From the NCBI GenBank assembly GCA_964558295.1, contig CAZLDQ010000234.1:1-8255 (forward strand): 8,255 nucleotides of DNA. The letters run 5' to 3'. The position numbers and the translations under genes were made by a program. Under the pieces are notes generated by a model, which was not told the DNA's origin, searched no databases, and was given only the letters and a program-made list of their open reading frames with translations. The DNA comes from JBDKTH01 sp964558295 (GTDB taxonomy: Bacteria > Planctomycetota > Planctomycetia > Pirellulales > Thermoguttaceae). Of this stretch, positions 1-6,852 are shown one piece after another (the stretch's first letter is position 1; each line of letters begins with the position of its first letter).

Positions 1-1123
1 GGACCCCCGCCGCGACCCGATAGCCGCGAACCACGGCGGCGGCTGCGCGAAGGTCCGCGAGGCGGCCGTTGGTGCAGGAGCCGATGAAGACGCGGTCGAC
101 CGGCACTTCGGTGATCGGTGTGCCGGGCTTCAGGCCCATGTAGTCCAGCGCACTGGCTGCGGCTTTCTGATCCGTCTCGTCGGTGAAGTCGGCGGGCGAG
201 GGCACCTTGGCCGTGACGTCAAGCACCTGGCCGAGGTTCGTTCCCCAGGTAACTTGGGGTTGAATCTCGGCGGCGTTAAACACTTCGACGCGATCGAAGG
301 TTGCCCCTGGATCACTCGGCAACGTACGCCAACGGGCCACGGCGGCCTCAAAATCTTTGGGAGCACACTCACGGCCACGCAAGTAATCGTAGGTTGTGTC
401 ATCCGGGGCGATCAAGCCTGCACGGGCACCGGCCTCGATGGTCATGTTGCAGACGGTCATTCGCTCTTCCATCGTCAAGGCGCGAATCGCCTCGCCGGTG
501 TACTCGATGCAATAGCCCGTGCCGCCTTGGGGGGTGATGCGGCCGATGATGTAGAGGATCAGGTCCTTGGCCGTGACGCCCTTGGCCAATCGGCCATTGA
601 CGCGGATCTCCATCGTCTTGGGTTTGTACTGCAAGAGGGTTTGCGTGGCCAGGACATGCTCGACCTCGCTGGTACCGATGCCGAAGGCCAAGGCGCCGAA
701 TGCACCGTGGGTGGCCGTGTGGCTATCGCCGCAGACAATGGTCATGCCCGGTTGGGTCAGGCCAAGTTCCGGCCCGATCACATGGACAATCCCCTGTTGG
801 GGATCGTCCAGGTCGAACAGTCGTATGCCGAACTCCCGACAGTTGCGCCGGAGGGTGGCGATCTGTTGCTTGGAGATTGGATCGGCGATCGGGAGGCTGC
901 GGTCGGTGGTCGGAATGTTGTGATCCACTGTGGCTACGGTCCGTTCCGGACGTCGCACCTTTCGGCCCATCAACCGGAGCCCTTCGAATGCCTGGGGGCT
1001 GGTAACCTCGTGGACCAACTGCAGGTCGATGTAGAGGATCGTCTGCTTCCCCTCTTCGGAATGGACGACATGCGCGTCCCAGATTTTTTCAAACATCGTC
1101 CGTGGCGAACTTGCAGTAGTCAT
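1..1123 (-). CDS. leuC: 3-isopropylmalate dehydratase large subunit LeuC (partial, C-terminus off the left edge)
   Basis: LeuC, with LeuD, isomerises 2-isopropylmalate to 3-isopropylmalate in leucine biosynthesis; it is a cytoplasmic aconitase-family [4Fe-4S] enzyme. Reading the minus strand from ATG 1123 gives 374 codons of an expected ~470. The N-terminus has MFEKIWDAHVV (residues 10-20), then VCGDSHTATHGAFGALAFG starting with the Cys at 131, QGGTGYCIEYTGEAIRAL near 200-218, MTVCNMTIEAGARAG near 222-236, and FIGSCTNGRL with the first cluster-binding Cys at residue 350. The other two cluster cysteines would lie beyond the edge. The ATG at 1123 is chosen because it gives a LeuC-like leader before MFEKIW; a GGAGG lies 14 nt upstream, rather far, and the ATG at 1096 is an alternative. 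leuD would be expected next, outside the window. The next gene upstream is an unrelated kinase, 366 bp away. Confidence 0.97.
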   Translation of the reverse strand, partial: MTTASSPRTMFEKIWDAHVVHSEEGKQTILYIDLQLVHEVTSPQAFEGLRLMGRKVRRPERTVATVDHNIPTTDRSLPIADPISKQQIATLRRNCREFGIRLFDLDDPQQGIVHVIGPELGLTQPGMTIVCGDSHTATHGAFGALAFGIGTSEVEHVLATQTLLQYKPKTMEIRVNGRLAKGVTAKDLILYIIGRITPQGGTGYCIEYTGEAIRALTMEERMTVCNMTIEAGARAGLIAPDDTTYDYLRGRECAPKDFEAAVARWRTLPSDPGATFDRVEVFNAAEIQPQVTWGTNLGQVLDVTAKVPSPADFTDETDQKAAASALDYMGLKPGTPITEVPVDRVFIGSCTNGRLADLRAAAAVVRGYRVAAGV

Positions 1124-1159
1124 AGGGCTGACGCGATCCTCCAGCTTCTCTTGGATTGT

Positions 1160-1181
1160 GGACCCGTTTCCGGTTTGGTCC
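1160..1181 (-). other. Predicted hairpin in the leuC 5' leader
   Basis: In the minus-strand leader, GGAC at 1181-1178 can pair with GTCC at 1163-1160, and inside it CCG pairs with CGG around a GAAA tetraloop, with CAAA bulged on one side. It sits about 37 nt upstream of the leuC start and about 30 nt after the likely transcription start. It has no following T-run, so it is not an obvious terminator or classical leu attenuator. Its role, if any, is unknown. Confidence 0.3.
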
Positions 1182-1219
1182 TCAGACGATCCGTTGGGAC
1201 AGGGTGGCGGAAAAAGGAC

Positions 1220-1225
1220 ATTATA
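1220..1225 (-). promoter_or_regulatory. Likely -10 element of the leuC promoter
   Basis: The minus strand carries a perfect TATAAT preceded by TGTT, in an otherwise GC-rich stretch, about 97 nt upstream of the leuC ATG. The matching -35 is weak: GTCGTT at 17 bp spacing or CTGTCG at 19 bp. Transcription would begin near 1213 and give a leader of about 90 nt. This supports leuC being transcribed separately from the kinase gene upstream. Between here and the assembly gap (1226-1326) I see no gene. Confidence 0.5.
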
Positions 1226-1326
1226 AACACCGCCCGGCCAATAACGACAGGGGCGGTGGGCGAATTGCAGGTTTCAGTCGTAAGAGAGACGATTTGGGGA
1301 GGGGGCCGCGCGCGGGTCCACCTCGC

Positions 1327-1336
1327 NNNNNNNNNN
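1327..1336. other. Assembly gap (ten Ns)
   Basis: Ten consecutive Ns interrupt the sequence. A round number of ten usually marks a scaffold gap of unknown or nominal size, so the true distance between leuC and the kinase gene is uncertain. The flanks are GC-rich (GGGCCGCGCGCGGG before, CGCCCGGCC after), which may have caused the break. Confidence 0.97.
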
Positions 1337-1358
1337 CGCCCGGCCAGAGGTGCTGGCG

Positions 1359-1490
1359 AAACCAGAATGACGAAGGAATGGGGAAATGACGAAGCACGAA
1401 GGGAACCAGTAACCAGAACCCATTACGCCTTCGTGCTTTGGACTTTGTCATTCCTTCATCATTTTTGATTTTGTCCTTGGTCCTTTGCTC
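1359..1490. repeat. Imperfect inverted-repeat element built from short repeated words
   Basis: The core inverted repeat spans 1366-1463. The inner stem is AAGCACGAAGG (1392-1402) with CCTTCGTGCTT (1428-1438), 11 perfect pairs around a 25-nt loop. The outer stem is GAAGGAATG (1372-1380) with CATTCCTTC (1449-1457), 9 pairs. AATGA (1366-1370) with TCATT (1459-1463) extends it after one mismatch. Direct words repeat inside: AATGACGAAG at 1366 and 1385, and AACCAGAA at 1360 and 1411. On the minus strand it continues as AAAGGACCAAGGACAAAA, abutting the kinase stop codon. No T-run follows either arm, so it is a poor terminator. From memory, words like AATGACGAAG, GCACGAA and AAGGACAAAGG recur between genes in planctomycetes, so a dispersed element is the best reading. 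Confidence 0.7.
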
Positions 1491-3136
1491 TACGCACACG
1501 GCCGGGCCGCCTTCTGGTGAGTCTCCCACCATCGGGCGGCGTGATAGCGAGCCCACTTGCCGGCCGCTTGGCAGGCGTCGAGGGCCTGGGCCAATGCGGT
1601 TACATCGGGAAAACGGTCCGCTGGGGTCTTTTCCAGGCAACGGAGGATCACTGCTTCGAGGTCGGGGGGCACATCGGGACGGTATTGGGTCAGCGGGGGG
1701 GCTGGTTGGCGAATGTGGGCCAATAGCACCTTCATTGGCTTGTCTGATTCGAACGGCGGCCGGCCGGTCAGCAGGTAGTAGCCGACGGCGCCGAGCGAGT
1801 AGATATCGCTGCGCACATCGACCTCTTGTTCGCCGGCGGCTTGTTCGGGGGACATGAACAGCGGGGAGCCGGTAATCGCTCCATCGGTGGTCAACTGCAT
1901 CGGGTGGTCTTCCAAGAGCGGCTTGACCAAGCCGAAATCGAGCAGCTTGGCGACGTCGTGGATCCCACCCCGTTGGGCAGCGAAGATGTTGCCCGGCTTG
2001 ATGTCGCGATGGACCAAGCCCTTCGTGTGGGCTTCATCCAAGGCATCGCAGACCTGGCGGAGCAGGTAGACGACCCGTTCCGGCGGCAGCGGGCCAAATC
2101 GTTCGACCAGTTCGGCCAGACTCATCCCCGGCAGATACTCCATGACGTAGTAGAACGTACCGTCTTCGGTGCTGCCGTAGTCGAAGATTTCCACGGTGTT
2201 CCAGTGGGAGAGCCGCGCGGTCGCGCGCACTTCGCGTTGGAAGCGAGCGAGAAGCCGCGGGTCGCCGGCCTTGTCGGGGCGGATCAGCTTGACCACGCAA
2301 GGCCGTTTGAGCCATTGATGCTCGGCCAGATAGACTTCGCCCATGCCGCCGGCGCCGATCTGCTGCTTCAAACGGTACTGCCCCAGTTGCTTGGCTTCAA
2401 AAGCCTCGCGGCGCAGCGAGCCGATCGTGTCGACCCCCAACAGGCTCGCCCCCGCCGAGATCGCCATCACCATGGTGAATCCGGTCAGGTCATACACGGT
2501 GGCCAGGGCTCTCACCTGGGGATTGGTCCAGAACATGGCATAGAGCAACAGCACCGGAACGACACCCATCGCACCAATGACCAGGGCCGCGCGCCGGAAC
2601 GTATTGGGGATGAACAACGCATAGGTGAACATCAGGATCAGCCAGGCGCCGGCGTCGATATCAAAATAGCCTTCCTGGCAGCACGCCAGGGCGCTCCAAT
2701 ATTGCAAAGCGACGAAGAACAGGCCGGGCAGGCCAAAGACGATCAACTCCGCACCCCGCAACCAACTCAGGGGGATAACACATCGATGGCACAAGACGCC
2801 GGCGAGAATCGCAATCACCACGGTGAGCGTTGCGTGAAACCCGAAGAGAAAGACCTGGATTGGCGAGTGGTAGTTGACCTGGAGAACGTGGATCACCAGG
2901 AAGGCGGCAAACCCCACGGCAAAGATGATGGCTGAGAGCCGCAACCGCCGTCGTAAAAGGGTTTGGATCTCTCGAGTTAGATGCGGCTCGCTCCCCTCGG
3001 CAAAGGCCACCCGCGCGCAGCCCGTCTGGGCTGAATCGCTGTCCGAATCGGCCCTGGGGGCCAGAGGCGGCTGCGTCAGCTCAAGCGTTGGATCGCCAAC
3101 GGCGAGAGCGGTGGGGGGAGGCAGCTTATGGTTCAT
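1490..3136 (-). CDS. Membrane-anchored serine/threonine protein kinase (Hanks/PknB type)
   Basis: This phosphorylates Ser/Thr on partner proteins. From ATG 3136 it is 548 aa. Residues 1-60 are polar and low-complexity. About 68-235 hold six hydrophobic helices (near 68-86, 93-115, 126-148, 162-179, 182-202, 216-235). The kinase domain follows at about 254-520: Gly loop IGAGGMGEVY (260-269), ATP-binding Lys in CVVKLI (283), helix-C Glu in QREV (302), catalytic loop HRDIKPGN (376-383, Asp378), DFG (400-402) and FMSPEQAAGE (428-437) in place of APE. All key residues are present, so it should be active; HRD makes it an RD kinase. The tail has ARWW, which I associate with planctomycete kinases. 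The membrane domain lies N-terminal, the reverse of PknB. TTG at 3139 directly precedes the chosen ATG; no Shine-Dalgarno is visible. Neighbours give no substrate. Confidence 0.93.
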   Translation of the reverse strand: MNHKLPPPTALAVGDPTLELTQPPLAPRADSDSDSAQTGCARVAFAEGSEPHLTREIQTLLRRRLRLSAIIFAVGFAAFLVIHVLQVNYHSPIQVFLFGFHATLTVVIAILAGVLCHRCVIPLSWLRGAELIVFGLPGLFFVALQYWSALACCQEGYFDIDAGAWLILMFTYALFIPNTFRRAALVIGAMGVVPVLLLYAMFWTNPQVRALATVYDLTGFTMVMAISAGASLLGVDTIGSLRREAFEAKQLGQYRLKQQIGAGGMGEVYLAEHQWLKRPCVVKLIRPDKAGDPRLLARFQREVRATARLSHWNTVEIFDYGSTEDGTFYYVMEYLPGMSLAELVERFGPLPPERVVYLLRQVCDALDEAHTKGLVHRDIKPGNIFAAQRGGIHDVAKLLDFGLVKPLLEDHPMQLTTDGAITGSPLFMSPEQAAGEQEVDVRSDIYSLGAVGYYLLTGRPPFESDKPMKVLLAHIRQPAPPLTQYRPDVPPDLEAVILRCLEKTPADRFPDVTALAQALDACQAAGKWARYHAARWWETHQKAARPCA

Positions 3137-3554
3137 CAAGGGATCGTGGGATAGGGGCGGGTTGGAATCCTTTCATCATATACCGACACACGATTCCAGG
3201 CATCCGTTCGGCCCAAGAATCGAGGAGAAACGGCAGCCCGGGGAGCGGAACAGGTCGTTTCCCCTCTTCTGGTTGTTGCGTGCCATGAACCGTTGCCTTT
3301 CAGTCCCAAACTCACGGGGTTACTTGGGCAGGCTGATGGGTGTCCAGCGGGCCCCGTTGTCGTCAACACATTGGCGAAATCGTTTGGGAGGAGATTTTCC
3401 CGGGGGGCATGTTGGACCCTGGTTGGTCCCTGCGGAGCGAGGGGGGAGTCATCGGATTGTCAAACAGCGAAGCGGCGTCGCGTGAAGCGGCCGTACTTGA
3501 ACCTAATGGATTGGCTGGCCCAATAGCAAGCCACGCTGTTGGGGTAGGCGTTTC
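3137..3554. other. Intergenic region, no convincing gene
   Basis: These 418 bp separate the methyltransferase-like gene from the kinase start. The short frames in it have no recognisable motif. A 36-codon frame (3286-3176, minus) has only a weak AAAGG upstream. A small inverted repeat GGACC/GGTCC lies at 3414-3429, and a 13-bp near-palindrome TCAAGC-T-GCTTGA at 3555-3567 covers the stop codon of the next gene. None has a T-run, so no terminator is called. The minus strand near 3175-3180 may hold the kinase promoter. Confidence 0.6.
3175..3180 (-). promoter_or_regulatory. Weak candidate -10 element for the kinase gene
   Basis: TATGAT (one mismatch to TATAAT) lies on the minus strand, 38 bp upstream of the kinase ATG. 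It would give a leader of roughly 30 nt. The hexamer at 17 bp spacing, ATGCCT, is a poor -35, so this is only a candidate. Confidence 0.2.
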
Positions 3555-4109
3555 TCAAGCTGCTTGACGTCGTAAGGCCGTGCCTGCCAGATCGGCAATC
3601 TCCCCCATGGTCAACTCGCGGATTGTCACATCTTCCGGGCCGGAGGAAGTTTGGAGAAACACCTGGGAGCTACCGTGAAGCATACGGGGCAGGTAGAACC
3701 AGGAGTGAGCGAGGGCCTCGGCGTCTTGAGAGGCAGAAATGAGCACCAGATCGGTGCCGGCCAGACTGTTGGCCGCCCGGGAAAGGGCCATCAACGGGTC
3801 GCCCGGCAGGAGTTGGACCTTGGCCCCAGTGGCTTTCAAGATCCGGTGGGCCTCCTTGAGTGGCAGGCTTGGGTGAGTCGTATCACGGTTGGCCTCGAAT
3901 AGATCGATCCCCGTGTAACGAATTTCGCTTACCGGCCGATGCAGACTGGCAATTTCCAGCATGCGTAAGGCGCGTTGAGCATTTCCCACTCCCATTTCGA
4001 CGATCGACTTCACCGGCCGATCCCGCAAGATGCGGTAAATGGGGCGATCGGCGGCGGGTTGGGAGAGATGGACGAGGTAGAAAAGTCGGAAACGACTTGG
4101 ACTTGGCAA
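3555..4109 (-). CDS. Short SAM-dependent methyltransferase-like protein (class I fold)
   Basis: The product is 184 aa, short for a full methyltransferase. The N-terminus has FYLVHLSQPAADRPIYRIL (10-28), then a Rossmann-like first strand and loop VEMGVGNAQRALRMLEIA (37-54). YTGIDLFEAN (65-74) is typical of the second-strand acidic residue that binds the SAM ribose, LPGDPL follows at 101-106, and DLVLIS at 120-125 resembles motif IV. The glycine loop is EMGVGNAQ rather than ExGxGxG, so SAM binding is likely but not certain. Start choice: no ATG precedes the core. TTG at 4109 has GGAGGG five bases upstream and is preferred; TTG at 4139, in the same frame, is the alternative (194 aa). It follows the aminotransferase gene by 163 bp. 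The substrate cannot be told; a role in sugar or glycan modification is inferred from context only. Confidence 0.65.
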   Translation of the reverse strand: MPSPSRFRLFYLVHLSQPAADRPIYRILRDRPVKSIVEMGVGNAQRALRMLEIASLHRPVSEIRYTGIDLFEANRDTTHPSLPLKEAHRILKATGAKVQLLPGDPLMALSRAANSLAGTDLVLISASQDAEALAHSWFYLPRMLHGSSQVFLQTSSGPEDVTIRELTMGEIADLAGTALRRQAA

Positions 4110-4114
4110 AGTTG

Positions 4115-4120
4115 CCCTCC
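4115..4120 (-). promoter_or_regulatory. Strong Shine-Dalgarno site that fixes a TTG start
   Basis: The minus strand reads GGAGGG, then CAACT, then TTG at 4109. The spacing of five bases is ideal. It is the only well-placed Shine-Dalgarno sequence before any gene in this window, and it favours 4109 over the TTG at 4139 as the start of the methyltransferase-like gene. Confidence 0.6.
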
Positions 4121-4140
4121 GTGGCCTTGAACTCGCCAAT

Positions 4141-4176
4141 GGTCGGAAATGATTCTGATGTAATTAGATTTCGACC
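4141..4176. promoter_or_regulatory. Inverted repeat in an AT-rich leader
   Basis: GGTCGGAAAT (4141-4150) pairs with ATTTCGACC (4168-4176), nine pairs with one bulged base, around a 17-nt loop. It lies in a pocket (about 4147-4206) of only about 30% GC, far below its surroundings, 32 bp upstream of the preferred start of the methyltransferase-like gene. It could be an operator, a leader hairpin or part of a promoter. On the minus strand, TTGGTC and AATCAT at 18 bp spacing are a poor -35/-10 pair. A second small palindrome, CTGCC/GGCAG at 4238-4252, lies nearer the aminotransferase stop, without a T-run. Confidence 0.35.
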
Positions 4177-4272
4177 AACCGAAAGGAAAAATAGAGAAGA
4201 AATTTCGCCCAAGATGTTTTCGCAGAATAGTGGAGGCCTGCCTGGTGGGCAGACGGGGCGATGTTAGGTGGG

Positions 4273-5532
4273 CTAGGCCGCGTGACGCATCGGCTCTGAC
4301 GTGGCGAGGGTGGCTGCGAGCAGTACTTTTTCCAAGGCTGCGCAGGTATCGGCCAGATCGGCCTCGGTCAGGGTCGGGTGTACCTGGAACATCAGACTCG
4401 TTTCGCCGAGGAGTTGGGCGGCGGGGAGACGGCGAGCGGGACGCATGGAAGAGCCGTCAAACGCTTTTTCCAGATAGATTTCCGGGCAGATGCCGCTCCC
4501 GCAGGGAATGCCTTCCGCTTGGAGGGCACGGAGGATTTGATCGCGGGACCAGCCGGCTCGCAGCCTTGCAGGATGAAGGAACACGTAATACTTGTAGTAG
4601 CTGTGTTCGAGATGGTCTGGTGGGAGCGGCAGGCGTAGAGCAGGCTGAACGCGGAGCCTTTGGGTGAGAAAGGCGGCGTGTTGCCGGCGTGTTCGGACCC
4701 AGTCCGGCAAGCGGCGGAGGATCACCCGGCCGATGGCCGCCTGCATCTCGGTCATGCGCCAGTTGGTGCCGAACGAGTGGTGCACCCACTTGAAGCTTGC
4801 GCTGGGTTGAGAGGTATGGAGGGCTGACCAGCTTTTGCCGTGATCCTTGTAGCTCCAGGCCTTTTCCCAGATCACCGGATCGTTCGTGGTCAACATGCCT
4901 CCTTCGCCGCCGGTCGTGAGGATCTTGTCCTGGCAGAAGGAGAAGGCTGCGACATGGCCGAGGGAGCCGACGGGCCGCCCCTTGTAGGTTGCGCCGTGAG
5001 CCTGGGCGCAGTCTTCGATGACGGCCAGCCCATGCTCGGCGGCTAGTTCCATGATCGAATCCATTTCGCAAGGCCAGCCGGCCAAATGGACGGCGATGAT
5101 GGCGCGAGTGCGGGGCGTCAGGGCTGCTCGGATGGTGTCGGCCGTTGCGTTCTGGCTTTCCGGGTCGACGTCGGCAAATACGGGAATCGCGCCACGACTG
5201 AGGCAGCAACTGGCGGAGGCCATGAAACTGCGGCAGGTAACGATTACTTCGTCGCCCGGGTTGATTCCGAGGGCATGGAGAGCCAATTCCAAGGCCACCG
5301 TACCGTTGGCCAAGGCCACCGCATATTGGCACCCGACCGCCTGGGCAAACTCCCGCTCAAACTGTCGCGTCTCGTCGCCGGTCCAATAGTTGACTTTACC
5401 CGACCGGAGCACGGCCGTGACGGCAGCGATTTGTTCTTCATCAAACACCGGCCAAGGGGGGAAGGGGCGAGTACGAAGCGGAGTTCCGCCGGCGACGGCG
5501 AGTTGGCGCGTTAAAGGGGAGGGGAGTGTCAT
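4273..5532 (-). CDS. DegT/DnrJ/EryC1/StrS family sugar aminotransferase
   Basis: This is a PLP-dependent enzyme of fold type I that transfers an amino group, usually from glutamate, to a keto sugar nucleotide for polysaccharide or glycoconjugate synthesis. Its 419 aa is a normal length. Visible motifs are NGTVALELALHALGI (76-90), GDEVIV (93-98), VIEDCAQAHGA (171-181, where Asp174 should contact the PLP pyridine nitrogen), FSFCQDKILTTGGEGGM (197-213, with Lys203 as the expected Schiff-base lysine), FGTNWRMTEMQAAIGR (254-269) and ICPEIYLEKAF (348-358). The SFCQDK...TTGGEGG form resembles a subgroup I recall from O-antigen-type clusters, often beside WbuB-like glycosyltransferases, as here. ATG at 5532 is the first good start; no Shine-Dalgarno is seen. 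The exact sugar cannot be named. A 34-codon frame bridges this gene and the one upstream. Confidence 0.92.
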   Translation of the reverse strand: MTLPSPLTRQLAVAGGTPLRTRPFPPWPVFDEEQIAAVTAVLRSGKVNYWTGDETRQFEREFAQAVGCQYAVALANGTVALELALHALGINPGDEVIVTCRSFMASASCCLSRGAIPVFADVDPESQNATADTIRAALTPRTRAIIAVHLAGWPCEMDSIMELAAEHGLAVIEDCAQAHGATYKGRPVGSLGHVAAFSFCQDKILTTGGEGGMLTTNDPVIWEKAWSYKDHGKSWSALHTSQPSASFKWVHHSFGTNWRMTEMQAAIGRVILRRLPDWVRTRRQHAAFLTQRLRVQPALRLPLPPDHLEHSYYKYYVFLHPARLRAGWSRDQILRALQAEGIPCGSGICPEIYLEKAFDGSSMRPARRLPAAQLLGETSLMFQVHPTLTEADLADTCAALEKVLLAATLATSEPMRHAA

Positions 5533-5622
5533 GCCAACACCAGATGGTTCAGTGGGACTTTGTTATCGTCGAGGCGTTGCATCTGGACCCCATGGATTGG
5601 TTCGGAGTGAGTGAGGCTCGCG

Positions 5623-6852
5623 TCAGGCCGCACAGCGTTGTTGGGAGGTGGAAAGGACGTTCAGGAGCACCGTTTCCAACTGAGCTGCCAGGCGGTCGCG
5701 GTCGAACAATTCCTCACTCGCCTTTCTCGCGGCGGCTCGGGCTCGGGCGATCCAGAATCGATCCTGCAGCGCGCTGACGAGCACTTGGGCCGCGCTGGAC
5801 AGGTTCTGCGGATCAAGGACCAAGCCACAGCCTGTCTGGCGGATCATCTCGGCCAACCAGCCTTGATGGTTAATGGCAATTGGGCGTCCGGCCGCCAGGG
5901 CATCGAAGACCTTGTTGGCCGAATTGGCCCACATTTGCTTGAGGTCGAGGACGAGACTAGTTGCTAGATCGGCAGCGGAGAGGAGGGGAGGCATTTCCGC
6001 TTTGGGGACAGGGGGCATCATGAAGAAGTTTACCCCCAAGACGCCCAACTGAGCGGCCGTTTGCCGGACCTTTTGTTCTTCGCGTCCTTCGCCCACCACG
6101 AGAAAACGGATTTCGGGATTCCGCGTTTGAACCACCGCGGCCAACTGTGCCAGGTAGTCTACATGGTTGATCAGGCCGAGTGCGCCGGTATAGACCACCA
6201 GGGGACGGTCGCCCAACCAGTCATAACGGCGTCGGAACTCCTGCCCCCGTTTTTCGTCGACTTGAAACAGTTGACGGTCGCAACTGTTAGGGATCACGGT
6301 CACCTGCTCGGCGGGATATCCGGTGGCCACGATGCCGTCCTTCATACCTGGCGAGAGGGCGACTACGTGGGCTGCATTGCGGTAGGCGAACCGTTCCAGC
6401 CAGCGTGCGGCGGCAATCGTTGGTCGGCTGCGCAATGCACCGATGGCGATGGGCGTTTCGGGCCAGAGGTCACGGACCTCGAAGACCATCGGAATCGCCT
6501 GCTTGCGTGCGGCCCGGACCGCGGGTAACGCAATCGTCAGCGGGGTGCTGGAGGCGAAGACCACATCAGCGGGCAACTGAATCGCCCGAGCGGCGGCACG
6601 CCGGGCGAAGTCGAAGAATGCCCGGATGCGCCGGGCACTGCCCATGTGATTGGAATAGGGGACGTGGCACCAATGGACATGGATGCCGGCTTCCTTGGTC
6701 TCCGTCCAGCCCTTTCCCGCTCTGGTTCGGCACGAGGTGATCAGGTGGACCTCGTGACCGCGTTGCACCAACCGTCGGGCCATTTCATAGGACCGTGTTC
6801 CGCCCACCATGTCGGGTGTATTGAAGTACTGATGAAGGTAGAGAATTCTCAT
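5623..6852 (-). CDS. WbuB-like GT4 family glycosyltransferase
   Basis: This is a GT-B fold retaining glycosyltransferase, probably acting at the inner face of the membrane on a lipid-linked or nascent glycan. It is 409 aa, a full length for the family. MRILYLHQYF opens the first strand; GGTRSYEMARRL (17-28) is the donor/acceptor loop region; FEVRDLWPETP (124-134) is typical of the WbuB-like subgroup; VIPNSCD (186-192) begins the linker; YTGALGLINHVDYL (221-234) and VVGEGREEQKV (252-262) form the second Rossmann domain; ANSANKVFDALAAGRPIAIN (309-328) replaces the usual nucleotide-sugar-binding PSKxxEYxA segment. WbuB proper transfers N-acetyl-L-fucosamine; that substrate is not assumed here. 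It lies 90 bp upstream of the aminotransferase and 105 bp downstream of a second GT4 gene. The start ATG 6852 is preceded by CCTCCT, the opposite of a Shine-Dalgarno. Confidence 0.92.
   Translation of the reverse strand: MRILYLHQYFNTPDMVGGTRSYEMARRLVQRGHEVHLITSCRTRAGKGWTETKEAGIHVHWCHVPYSNHMGSARRIRAFFDFARRAAARAIQLPADVVFASSTPLTIALPAVRAARKQAIPMVFEVRDLWPETPIAIGALRSRPTIAAARWLERFAYRNAAHVVALSPGMKDGIVATGYPAEQVTVIPNSCDRQLFQVDEKRGQEFRRRYDWLGDRPLVVYTGALGLINHVDYLAQLAAVVQTRNPEIRFLVVGEGREEQKVRQTAAQLGVLGVNFFMMPPVPKAEMPPLLSAADLATSLVLDLKQMWANSANKVFDALAAGRPIAINHQGWLAEMIRQTGCGLVLDPQNLSSAAQVLVSALQDRFWIARARAAARKASEELFDRDRLAAQLETVLLNVLSTSQQRCAA

Noticed and set aside
1359..1463. The repeated words could suggest a CRISPR array or an insertion sequence end
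   Set aside because: There are only two copies of short words, no regular spacers, no transposase and no target-site duplication.
254..1468. A 404-codon plus-strand open frame across leuC, running over the Ns
   Set aside because: It lies antisense to a clear LeuC, crosses the assembly gap and shows no known motif; long antisense frames are common in GC-rich DNA.
1826..2935. A 369-codon plus-strand open frame opposite the kinase
   Set aside because: It is antisense to a well-supported kinase, with His, Gln and Asp-rich composition and no domain; it is a codon-bias shadow.
3176..3286. A 36-codon minus-strand frame upstream of the kinase (starts MARNNQKRGNDLF)
   Set aside because: It has only a weak AAAGG nine bases before the ATG, no motif and no sign of conservation that I can test; chance is likely.
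3883..4212. A 109-codon frame from ATG 4212 that might be the true N-terminus of the methyltransferase-like gene after a frameshift
   Set aside because: The start lies in the AT-rich pocket, its downstream part is a wrong-frame copy, and the real frame already has a well-placed Shine-Dalgarno and start at 4109.
4457..5332. A 291-codon minus-strand frame inside the aminotransferase gene
   Set aside because: It is a shifted frame of the real gene, rich in Arg and Pro, with no motif.
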